Positions 16,574 to 24,351 of a stretch of 64,000 bases of DNA are shown here, one piece after another; position 1 is the first letter of the stretch; the number at the start of each line of letters is the position of its first letter. Source of the DNA: UBA7916 sp036121365 (GTDB lineage Bacteria; Pseudomonadota; Gammaproteobacteria; Comchoanobacterales; Comchoanobacteraceae); the NCBI GenBank assembly GCA_036121365.1, contig JAZAFR010000007.1, positions 62,001 through 126,000 on the forward strand, written 5' to 3'. A model generated the notes under the pieces. That model was not told where the DNA came from and made no database searches. It saw only the letters and a program-made list of their open reading frames with translations. Both the position numbers and the translations under genes were made by a program.

Positions 16574-18097
16574 ATGTTAGAAAAAAGCTCTTTGGTTTAT
16601 GGGAAGTCTCGTGAAGACCTTGTTGAACATGCGCTTCAGTATGAAGGTGCTGAGTTAACCGTATCGGGTGTTTTGTCTGTTAAGACGGGTGATCGTACAG
16701 GGAGATCTAAAGATGCACGGTATATCGTTGCTGATAATATTACCAATGATGTTGTGAACTGGGGTGGAGTGAATCGTCCTTTTAAGCGAGATTTAATGGA
16801 TAAGGTTTGGGAAAAGGCTGTCCTATATCAAAAAAGCAAATCACTTTTTGCAAGTACGATGCAAGTCGGGGCAAGCAGCAAATATGCTTTGGAAGTTGAA
16901 GTGATGACTGAATACGCTTGGCATCAACTATATTTGAGAAATTTGTTTATCCGAGAAGTTTCCTCTGATATTGCTGATTATTCTAAGTGGACTTTGGTTT
17001 GTTTGCCTGAAATGAAACTTTCTCCAGAAGAAGATGGAGTCTCTTCTGATGTAGGCCTTTTCATTGACATTTCAAAACGACGTGTCTTGTTATGCGGCCT
17101 TAAGTATGCAGGAGAAATGAAGAAAGCCTTTTTTTCCGTTTTGAATTACGTTTTGCCCGTTCGTGGTGTTTTGCCTATGCATTGTGCTGCTAACCGAGGT
17201 GAGGATGGGGATGTGGCTTTATTTTTTGGTTTGTCCGGAACAGGTAAAACCACCTTGTCTGCTGATCCAAAGAGACAATTGATAGGGGATGATGAACATG
17301 GCTGGTTTGCAGAAGGCGTTTTCAATTTTGAGGGTGGTTGTTATGCAAAGTGTATCAATTTAACTGAAAAAAGCGAACCTGTGATTTGGCAGGCGGCCCA
17401 TCAATCAACAGCAATTTTGGAAAATGTTGTGCTGAAAGAAGGTGGTATTCCTGATTTCCATGATACTTCAATTACTTCCAATACTCGAGTAGCATACCCT
17501 AGAGATGTTATTTCTAATACTGTGCCTGAAAATATGGCATCTACCCCAAAATCAGTTGTTTTTCTAACTTGTGATCTGTATGGTGTGTTGCCACCTGTTT
17601 CTGTGTTGAGTCATGAGCAAGCAATTTTTTGGTTTTTGAACGGTTATACTGCACTTGTAGGTAGTACAGAAGTGGGTAGTTCCCGAGAAATAAACCCAAC
17701 ATTTAGTACATGCTTTGGTGCTGCTTTCTTTCCTCGTAATCCCACTGTATACGGTGACTTGCTTTTACAAAAACTCAAATCTTCTGAGGCGCAAGTTTAT
17801 CTTGTTAACACAGGATGGCACTCGGGATCATATGCGTGTCAAGGGGTGCGCTTTGAATTAAGTTTTACAAGAAAAATCATTGATTTTATTCATGATGGTA
17901 CCATTTTAAGGTCAGAAAAAGAAAACTTTTCAGTATTTGATCTGCAGATTCCTTGTTCACTTCCGGGAGTTGACTCCAATCTTCTTAATCCATGTAGGTC
18001 ATGGAGTGATCAGGCTGCGTTTGAAAAATCTCGTGACTTTTTATATCGCTCTTGTGAGAAAAACTTTTCTCAATATTATTTATCGGAGCATATTTGA
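16574..18097 (+). CDS. pckA: Phosphoenolpyruvate carboxykinase (ATP)
   Basis: Converts oxaloacetate and ATP to PEP, CO2 and ADP, the committed step of gluconeogenesis from TCA intermediates. The 507 residues show GDRTGRSKDARYI with the substrate Arg, kinase-1a loop GLSGTGKTTLS (about residues 223-233), kinase-2 IGDDEHGW, FEGGCYAKCINL and NTGW near the end. It is shorter than E. coli PckA (540), mostly at the N-terminus. GGAGATATAAGG precedes the ATG. With fba, gap and pgk it supplies a gluconeogenic route. Confidence 0.96.
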   Translation: MLEKSSLVYGKSREDLVEHALQYEGAELTVSGVLSVKTGDRTGRSKDARYIVADNITNDVVNWGGVNRPFKRDLMDKVWEKAVLYQKSKSLFASTMQVGASSKYALEVEVMTEYAWHQLYLRNLFIREVSSDIADYSKWTLVCLPEMKLSPEEDGVSSDVGLFIDISKRRVLLCGLKYAGEMKKAFFSVLNYVLPVRGVLPMHCAANRGEDGDVALFFGLSGTGKTTLSADPKRQLIGDDEHGWFAEGVFNFEGGCYAKCINLTEKSEPVIWQAAHQSTAILENVVLKEGGIPDFHDTSITSNTRVAYPRDVISNTVPENMASTPKSVVFLTCDLYGVLPPVSVLSHEQAIFWFLNGYTALVGSTEVGSSREINPTFSTCFGAAFFPRNPTVYGDLLLQKLKSSEAQVYLVNTGWHSGSYACQGVRFELSFTRKIIDFIHDGTILRSEKENFSVFDLQIPCSLPGVDSNLLNPCRSWSDQAAFEKSRDFLYRSCEKNFSQYYLSEHI

Positions 18098-18105
18098 TTG
18101 GGTGA

Positions 18106-18657
18106 GTGGTGTTTGACTTTTGTTTACATGTTTATTTTTCTGTTCGTGCACTGTTTAGCAAAAACTTTATTGTTGTAGATGTTGGGGCTCAAAAGCTTTT
18201 TTTATATCAATATGGTTTTTTGGTTTATGGTTTTGATGTTTCTACTGCTGCTTTGGGTACAGGGGAAATGTTGGATTCCCAGAAAACTCCTCGCGGTTGG
18301 TTTAAAATTAGACAACTATACGGAGATGGTGCCACTCTAAATACCATTTTTAAAGGGCGTGCGGTGTCAGGTTACCTGTCTTCAGATAACACAGATGAAG
18401 ATCCTGTTTTAGCAAGAATTGTGCGTTTGGGTGGTTTGCAGTTTCGCAATGTTAATACTTTTTCTCGATATATCTATATACATGGGGCGCGTCGTTCAGA
18501 AATGGATAGAAGAAAACCACTTTCTTCAGGTTGTGTTCGTATGTATTGTGATGACGTTGCTTTATTATATGATCTTTTGTATCGAGGCGGTCTGGTTTAT
18601 GTTGTAGACAGTAGCAATCCTTTGCCTTGTCAGACTTGCTTTGTGAAGTTACATTGA
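18106..18657 (+). CDS. L,D-transpeptidase paralogue (YkuD family)
   Basis: The 183-residue product begins with GTG 8 bases after pckA and matches the protein at 15708 along the domain: FIVVDVGAQKLFLY, QKTPRGWFKI, ARIVRLGG, YIYIHGA and the catalytic SSGCVRMY, ending VDSSNPLP (DSNNPLS in the other). The N-terminal hydrophobic stretch is short and poorly matches a signal peptide, so its route to the periplasm is unclear. A second GTG one codon later is an equally good start. It is probably co-transcribed with pckA. Confidence 0.85.
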   Translation: MVFDFCLHVYFSVRALFSKNFIVVDVGAQKLFLYQYGFLVYGFDVSTAALGTGEMLDSQKTPRGWFKIRQLYGDGATLNTIFKGRAVSGYLSSDNTDEDPVLARIVRLGGLQFRNVNTFSRYIYIHGARRSEMDRRKPLSSGCVRMYCDDVALLYDLLYRGGLVYVVDSSNPLPCQTCFVKLH

Positions 18658-18709
18658 TTGAAATTTAGGTTTGAGTGTTTTGTAATATAATTTAATTATA
18701 TGTTAATAG

Positions 18710-18764
18710 ATTAGGGTTATCATAAATATAAAAATCCTAATTTTATTTATTAAGAGTTCTTAAT
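18710..18764. terminator. Possible bidirectional terminator between ldt and argS
   Basis: Two inverted repeats lie in the 114-base convergent gap. ATTAGGG (18710-18716) pairs with TCCTAAT (18735-18741) and is followed by TTTATTTATT; ATTAAGA (18749-18755) pairs with TCTTAAT (18758-18764). Both stems are AT-rich and weak, so termination is inferred from position. Confidence 0.35.
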
Positions 18765-18771
18765 CTTTGTG

Positions 18772-20526
18772 TTACATTTCCTCAGGAACTTCGAATCCCA
18801 GGAGATTTGCTGATTTTTTGATGATGGTTGCAATGTGTGCACTTAAGGCAACTCTAAAATGGACATTGTTTGGATCTTTGTCTTGTAATATGGGTGTCTC
18901 TTGGTAATAGGTGTTATAGGTTTTAACCAAATCGTAAAGATAGTTTGCCAGTATGGACGGACTGTGGTTTGTTGCAGCTGCCGAGAGTTGATTTTGATAA
19001 TCGATCGCTTTTTTAATCAATGAGCGCTCTGTGCTTAAAAGAGAGGATGTGCTTGGGAACTTTGCTGTTTGGTTGTGTTTTTTAAGTATTGATTTTATTC
19101 TTGCGTGTGTGTATTGAATGAAAGGACCTGTTTTTCCATGGAAGTCTATGGATTCTTTTGGGTCGAACAGAACCGTTTTTTTAGAGTCAACCTTCAATAT
19201 GTGGAACTTCAATGCTGCCATTCCTATTGTTTTATCTAGACTATGGTTCTCTGTTTCTTTGTCGTCTGGTCTCTTTTCTTTTCTTAATGTGCTTGCTGTT
19301 TTCTCCATTTGGTCCATCAGAGCATCTGCATCTACAACGGTACCTTCTCTTGATTTCATTTTTCCTGAAGGTAAATTGACCATACCATAAGATAGATGAT
19401 AGCAGTGTTTTGCCCACTCGTAGCCTAGTTTTTTAAGTATGAGAAAAAGCACTTGGAAATGATAGTTTTGTTCATCTGCTACTGTGTAAATCATATTTGA
19501 GAAATGAAAATCTCTATAGCGGTCAATGGCTGTGCCAATGTCTTGGGTCATATACACAGATGTGCCATCAGAACGCAATAGTAATTTTTCATCAAGGCCC
19601 TCTTCAGTTAAATCTATCCACACTGACTGGTCTTCCTTCTTAATAAAAACACCTTTTTTTAAACCTTCTTCTATGGCTTTTTTTCCTAAAATATAAGTGT
19701 TACTTTCGTAGTAGTTTTTGTCGAAGTGGACGCCAAGTCGGGTGTAAGTTTGTTCAAACCCTTCATAGACCCATTGGTTCATTTTTTCCCATAGTTCAAT
19801 GGTGTTTTTATCTTTGTTCTCCCAGTCTTGCAGCATTTTTTGTGACTTTTGATTCAGTGATGATGCTTTTTCTGCTTGCTCTTTGCTCATGCCTTGATTT
19901 TGTAATTGCTGTAATTCTGCTTGATAATGTTTTTCATATTCAACATAATATTTTCCAACAAGATGATCACCTTTGATTTTTGTGCTTTCTGGTGTTTCAT
20001 TATTGCCAAAAAGTTTCCATGCCAACATGGACTTGCATATGTGAATGCCTCTGTCATTGATGATTTGTATTGTTTTTACGTTGTGACCACATTCTTTTAG
20101 TATTTGACTGATGCTATGACCCAACAGATTGTTTCTAATATGCCCCAGATGTAATGGTTTGTTCGTGTTGGGGGAAGAGAACTCTATGAGATAAGGGGGT
20201 TTTTGTGAAGCTTCTGTGCTTTTAATTTTTAAAGTGTGTGAGGCTATGGCTTTGAACAAACTGCTGTCTTTTATGGTGAGGTTTAAAAAACCTTTGATGA
20301 CGTTGAATGTTTCAATGTCATTGAAGTTCTTTTTTAAATGTTCACCGAGCTCGTTTGCTGTTTCTTCTGGTTTTTTTTTTGAATATCTTAGTAAGGGAAA
20401 GACCACTATGGTGTAGTCTCCGGAGTGGTGTTTTTCTGTTTTTTCCAGCTTTAACTTAAGGTCGCTGATTTTATATAAATCTTCAATACTTTGGCTTATG
20501 GCTTTTTTTAGTTGGCTTTCTAACAT
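18772..20526 (-). CDS. argS: Arginyl-tRNA synthetase, Bacteroidetes-like form
   Basis: Charges tRNA-Arg. The class I signature is SPNTNKPLHLGHIRNN (HLGH = HIGH motif), followed by INDRGIHICKSMLAW, an insertion rich in Gln and Glu (residues about 200-235), YESNTYILGKKAIEEGL, LRSDGTSVYMTQDIGTA and GKMKSREGTVV (the KMSKS-equivalent). The C-terminal DALR anticodon-binding domain ends in the GFEVPEEM. The insertion and the wording of these motifs resemble Bacteroidetes ArgS more than the E. coli enzyme. MLESQLKKAI at 20526 is chosen over a frame opening 14 codons upstream because AAGAG lies 6 bases before it; length is then 584 residues. Confidence 0.94.
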   Translation of the reverse strand: MLESQLKKAISQSIEDLYKISDLKLKLEKTEKHHSGDYTIVVFPLLRYSKKKPEETANELGEHLKKNFNDIETFNVIKGFLNLTIKDSSLFKAIASHTLKIKSTEASQKPPYLIEFSSPNTNKPLHLGHIRNNLLGHSISQILKECGHNVKTIQIINDRGIHICKSMLAWKLFGNNETPESTKIKGDHLVGKYYVEYEKHYQAELQQLQNQGMSKEQAEKASSLNQKSQKMLQDWENKDKNTIELWEKMNQWVYEGFEQTYTRLGVHFDKNYYESNTYILGKKAIEEGLKKGVFIKKEDQSVWIDLTEEGLDEKLLLRSDGTSVYMTQDIGTAIDRYRDFHFSNMIYTVADEQNYHFQVLFLILKKLGYEWAKHCYHLSYGMVNLPSGKMKSREGTVVDADALMDQMEKTASTLRKEKRPDDKETENHSLDKTIGMAALKFHILKVDSKKTVLFDPKESIDFHGKTGPFIQYTHARIKSILKKHNQTAKFPSTSSLLSTERSLIKKAIDYQNQLSAAATNHSPSILANYLYDLVKTYNTYYQETPILQDKDPNNVHFRVALSAHIATIIKKSANLLGFEVPEEM

Positions 20527-20708
20527 GATTGCTCTTTGTTTGTACGACATTCTTCTGAATGTTAACATAGATGCTTCTTTATTGCCATAATAATTGTTTT
20601 TTCTGTGCTGTGGTTCTTGTTTTTTAATTTTTTGTTGAATAACAGTCCTAATATGGGAATTTTTGTTTGTTAAACAAAGGGTGTATATGGTATTATTCTT
20701 TTATTTTT

Positions 20709-20717
20709 GGGGGGGGG
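20709..20717 (+). repeat. Nine-G homopolymer in the metG translation start region
   Basis: Nine consecutive G followed by AGTTTTG precede the probable TTG start of metG at 20722 and form or overlap its ribosome binding site. Slippage would change spacing rather than frame if translation starts at 20722, but would change frame if it starts at the TTG at 20707. Confidence 0.8.
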
Positions 20718-20721
20718 AGTT

Positions 20722-22341
20722 TTGAATAAAGGCCTTTGTGTAACAACTGCGCTTCCTTATGCCAATGGTGATTTACATCTTGGACACATTTTGGAACAGA
20801 TTCAGGCAGATGTTTGGGTTAGGTTTCAGAAAATGCAGGGCAAACATTGCATTTTTGTGTGTGGGGATGATGCGCATGGTACTGCAATCATGCTTTCTGC
20901 ACAGCAAAAAGAAATCACACCTGATGAATGGGTGGCTGAAGTCTGGAAGCGGCACCGAGCAGATATTTTTGATTTTAATGTGGGGCTTGATGTTTTTCAT
21001 ACAACACGATGCTCTGAGAATAAGGCTCTGGTGGAAAGTTTATATCACACGCTAAGTGAAAGTGGCTCAATTGTGGTCAAAGATGTTCAGCAAGCCTATG
21101 ATGAAACTGAAAAGATGTTTTTGCCAGATCGTTTTATTCGTGGTGGTTGCCCCAAGTGTGGTGCCGCAGACCAATATGGAGATCATTGTGAGCAATGCGG
21201 TGCCCATTATTTGCCAACTGAACTTGTTAACCCTTATTCTGTTTTGAGTAAGACAACCCCCGTTGAACGTGTTTCTGAACATGTGTTTTTTCAGTTGAGT
21301 CAAAAAGAAACGATGCTTCAGCAGTGGATGGTTAAAGCAAATTTACAGAGTTCAGTGTCCAATAAATTATCTGAGTGGTTGGATTCTGGCTTGCAAAATT
21401 GGGATATTTCTAGAGATGCACCTTATTTTGGGTTTTTGATCCCTGGCTATCAAGACAAATATTTTTATGTCTGGATGGATGCTCCTGTTGGTTATATGGC
21501 AGCTTTGCAAAAGCTTGACAAAGACAAAAAAACAGACTACTTCAATCTAGTTTTTAACGCAAATAGTCAATGGGATCTTGTGCACTTCATCGGTAAAGAT
21601 CTTGTGAATTTTCACGGTGTGTTTTGGCCAACAGTTCTTGCTTCTGCCGGATATAGGCAGCCGTCGTCTTTGCACGTTCATGGCTTTATTACCATTAATG
21701 GTGAAAAAATGTCAAAATCTAAAGGAACCTTTGTGACGGCACGAGCCTATTTGGACAAATTGTCTTGCGAGTATTTGCGTTATTATTTTGCTTGTAAATT
21801 GAGTGACTCTGTGGTGGATATTGATTTGAACTGGGCAGATTTTGTTGCGCGTTGTAATTCAGACCTTGTTGGTAAAATTATTAACATAGGTAGTCGCAGT
21901 GCAAGTTTTATACATAAATACTTTCAAGGCCAGCTTGCAGACTCTTTGGATGATCGTGAGTTGTATGCATATTTTTTATCTCGCGGAGAAAAAATAGCAA
22001 CGCTGTATGATCAGAAAAAGTTTAACTTGGTATGCCAAGAACTGATTGCTCTGGCTGATAAAGCCAACCAGTATGTGGATTCTAAAAAGCCTTGGCAAAT
22101 GGTTAAAGATCCAGAAAACCTTGCAGAGGTCGGTAAAGTGTGCACAACAGCTTTGCATTTTTTCTGGATTCTTGCAGTGTATTTATTGCCAATTGTTCCT
22201 GATACGTCAAAAAAAGTGTTTGGTGTTTTTCAAAAAGATGCCAGCCGTTGGCAAGATGCTTCTATGGATTTTTGCTCTAGTCAACTTGGGGTATTTCCAA
22301 GAATTCTTGAGCGTTTATCTTTGGATATGTGTCCTGCTTGA
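20722..22341 (+). CDS. metG: Methionyl-tRNA synthetase (short form)
   Basis: Charges initiator and elongator tRNA-Met. The product shows TTALPYANGDLHLGH (HLGH motif), GDDAHGTAIM, a zinc knuckle CPKC...CEQC (about residues 145-160), WMDAPVGYMA and the KMSKS loop GEKMSKSKGTF. At about 539 residues it lacks the C-terminal tRNA-binding dimerisation domain present in E. coli MetG (677). The start is TTG at 20722 (MNKGLCVTT) or TTG at 20707; a nine-G tract separates them. rnfB follows after 27 bases. Confidence 0.94.
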   Translation: MNKGLCVTTALPYANGDLHLGHILEQIQADVWVRFQKMQGKHCIFVCGDDAHGTAIMLSAQQKEITPDEWVAEVWKRHRADIFDFNVGLDVFHTTRCSENKALVESLYHTLSESGSIVVKDVQQAYDETEKMFLPDRFIRGGCPKCGAADQYGDHCEQCGAHYLPTELVNPYSVLSKTTPVERVSEHVFFQLSQKETMLQQWMVKANLQSSVSNKLSEWLDSGLQNWDISRDAPYFGFLIPGYQDKYFYVWMDAPVGYMAALQKLDKDKKTDYFNLVFNANSQWDLVHFIGKDLVNFHGVFWPTVLASAGYRQPSSLHVHGFITINGEKMSKSKGTFVTARAYLDKLSCEYLRYYFACKLSDSVVDIDLNWADFVARCNSDLVGKIINIGSRSASFIHKYFQGQLADSLDDRELYAYFLSRGEKIATLYDQKKFNLVCQELIALADKANQYVDSKKPWQMVKDPENLAEVGKVCTTALHFFWILAVYLLPIVPDTSKKVFGVFQKDASRWQDASMDFCSSQLGVFPRILERLSLDMCPA

Positions 22342-22368
22342 AGAGAGTAGTTTTGGTGGTGTCTTTGT

Positions 22369-22926
22369 ATGAATGATGAGCGTTTAATTGATGTTGTTGA
22401 TGGGCTCCTACCTCAAACTCAGTGTCAAGAATGTGATTTTTCTGCTTGTCGCCCATATGCTGAAGCAATGTTGGATAAGCGTGCCAGTATTGATAAGTGT
22501 AAACCTGGAGGTACAGAGACTTTGATGAATTTGGCTCAGGTGCTTGATGTTGATCCAAAACCGTATCTACAAACTGTCATTGATCAATTTCGACCAGCTT
22601 CGGTTGTTCGTATTGATTTGAATGTGTGTATCGGTTGTGTTAAGTGTATTCAAGCATGCCCTGTTGATGCCATTTGTGGTTCTGCTAAACACGCCCATGT
22701 GGTGCTTGAAGATGTTTGCACAGGGTGTAACTTATGTATTGAGCCGTGTCCAGTGGACTGTATTGAGGTGATTCCCCTTGAAGACAAATCTGTTGGTGAT
22801 AGAAATATTGCTCAACAGTCTAAAGAACGGTTTTTGCAGCGTAACTTGAGGCTTAAAAATAAACAGTCGAGTAAGAAGACGGCCTTTGCCAAAGCCAAAC
22901 AATTGGTGTCTGAGGAGTTTTTATAG
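22369..22926 (+). CDS. rnfB: RnfB-type iron-sulfur protein without membrane anchor
   Basis: Three Fe-S sites are visible in 185 residues: an N-terminal four-Cys site (LPQTQCQECDFSACRPYAEA ... KCKPGG, about residues 15-47) of the RnfB/Fe-S type, then two ferredoxin 4Fe-4S motifs, CIGCVKCIQACPVD and CTGCNLCIEPCPVD. The N-terminal membrane helix of true RnfB is missing and the C-terminus is basic. No other rnf gene is near. The order metG-rnfB-nth occurs in gammaproteobacteria that lack a full Rnf complex, where the product is probably a soluble electron carrier; that role is inferred. Confidence 0.9.
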   Translation: MNDERLIDVVDGLLPQTQCQECDFSACRPYAEAMLDKRASIDKCKPGGTETLMNLAQVLDVDPKPYLQTVIDQFRPASVVRIDLNVCIGCVKCIQACPVDAICGSAKHAHVVLEDVCTGCNLCIEPCPVDCIEVIPLEDKSVGDRNIAQQSKERFLQRNLRLKNKQSSKKTAFAKAKQLVSEEFL

Positions 22927-23559
22927 ATGCGCGCTCTTGACCATGTTCATGCCATATTTAAAATTTTTGACAAAGAAAACCCTCATCCAAAAGGTGATCT
23001 GACTTATTCGAGTCCGTTTGAGTTGTTAATCGCTGTGGTGTTGTCAGCACAGGCTACTGATATTAGTGTTAATAAAGCCACCGATAAACTGTTTAAAGTC
23101 GCAAATACACCTGAGTCAATTTATGCTTTGGGCAAGGAGGGGTTAAAAGTATATATTCGTCATATTGGTCTGTATAATAGTAAAGCTGAACATGTGGTTA
23201 GATTGTGTAAAATTTTGATGGATGAGTTTGATTCGAAAGTTCCAGATGACTTAGATTCACTCACCTCTCTTCCAGGTGTTGGGAGGAAAACGGCCAATGT
23301 GGTTTTGAATATTGCATTCTCTCAGCCAACGATCGCTGTTGATACTCATGTTTTTCGTGTGTCAAAGCGTATGGGGTTGACTGCAGCCAATACTGTATTG
23401 GGTGTTGAACTAGATTTGTATAGAGTGGTTCCTAAGAAATATCTCATGCATGCGCATCTTTGGTTTATTTTGCATGGACGTTATGTTTGTAAAGCTAGAA
23501 GCCCTCTATGTAATGAGTGTTCTTTGACTCAATATTGTCAGTACTATTTTGAGAAGTAG
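22927..23559 (+). CDS. nth: Endonuclease III
   Basis: DNA glycosylase/AP lyase that removes oxidised pyrimidines. The 210-residue product has LSAQATDISVN, the helix-hairpin-helix SLPGVGRKTANVVLN with the catalytic Lys, VDTHVFRVSKRMGL with the catalytic Asp, and the C-terminal 4Fe-4S cluster with spacing C-x6-C-x2-C-x5-C (from CKARSPLC). Length matches E. coli Nth. The ATG follows the rnfB stop directly. Confidence 0.97.
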   Translation: MRALDHVHAIFKIFDKENPHPKGDLTYSSPFELLIAVVLSAQATDISVNKATDKLFKVANTPESIYALGKEGLKVYIRHIGLYNSKAEHVVRLCKILMDEFDSKVPDDLDSLTSLPGVGRKTANVVLNIAFSQPTIAVDTHVFRVSKRMGLTAANTVLGVELDLYRVVPKKYLMHAHLWFILHGRYVCKARSPLCNECSLTQYCQYYFEK

Positions 23560-23625
23560 GACTGTATTTATTTGCAGAAGGTGTTTATATTTTGTATTAT
23601 GAATGATAACTGGAGGGTGGATTTC

Positions 23626-23979
23626 ATGTTGCGTTTGGTTTGTATTTTTTTTCTGTTTGTGTTTTCGGGCGTGCTCGCTTCTGATTTGGACGCAAAATGT
23701 GATTTGTGTATGGGGAGTGGAGATGTGTCGCAGAGTGCTTGCCAAAAATGTGCTGCCGAGATAAATCGGATGATGTTTGAATCTCAGCCTGAACAACTGG
23801 GTAAGTTAGTGGAAAAGGTTAAAATGACTGCGCATGCCGGGTGTCAGGAATCAAACCTTGCCAGTAAGGCATGTCAGGTGTATCAGGCTCTCTGTAAAGA
23901 AGGGGAATGTGATGAGTCTCTTATTGGTAAGATTTTTAATTTTGAACAAAACTTGCATGCCACAGTTCCAGTTGTCTGA
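23626..23979 (+). CDS. Cys-rich exported protein, unknown function
   Basis: Starting at 23626, after GGAGGG, the 117-residue product has a signal peptide (LRLVCIFFLFVFSGVLAS, cut probably after ASD/LAS) and a mature part with eight cysteines: CDLC, CQKC and four more singly spaced in the C-terminal half. The pattern CxxC...CxxC followed by a helical region recalls saposin-like or Cys-paired periplasmic proteins, but I do not recognise it. The frame is open 18 codons further upstream without a good start. It follows nth by 66 bases. Confidence 0.65.
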   Translation: MLRLVCIFFLFVFSGVLASDLDAKCDLCMGSGDVSQSACQKCAAEINRMMFESQPEQLGKLVEKVKMTAHAGCQESNLASKACQVYQALCKEGECDESLIGKIFNFEQNLHATVPVV

Positions 23980-24351
23980 TTGTCTTTTTTGGAATAAGGT
24001 TAGCCTTTCGAGATTTTTTATTTCCTGAGAATTCTATGGATGATGCCTTTTAGTCAGGTGAAATTCATATATTTTATCCACAACTTCTAATTCAAATAAG
24101 GTTTAAAGATTATTTTTTCTTGGAAATAGATGTGTATGTGTGTTTATAGGATAGTGATTTTGAGTAATTGGAACATTGAATCATGGCATTCTCTCTTAGC
24201 CTTGTGTGGATCGTCAATATCACTACTTTAAGAAAGCACCGATGGATTATGTTTTATGGGGCTTTTTGATTACCAATGCAAGCATACTAGTATGACTAGA
24301 TACAAAAGTGTCTAGAGAATTGTCATCCATAGTAATACTTTATATGGTTGC
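23980..24351 (+). other. Convergent intergenic region with a 12-bp palindrome
   Basis: No gene is seen in these 372 bases between two convergent genes. A perfect 12-base palindrome, CATACTAGTATG, lies at 24283-24294. No T-tract follows it, so it is not an obvious terminator. The rest is AT-rich and featureless to the eye. Confidence 0.5.

Noticed and set aside
24283..24294. 12-base palindrome as an operator or recombination site
   Set aside because: It is alone, between convergent gene ends, with no second copy noticed in the window; only described.
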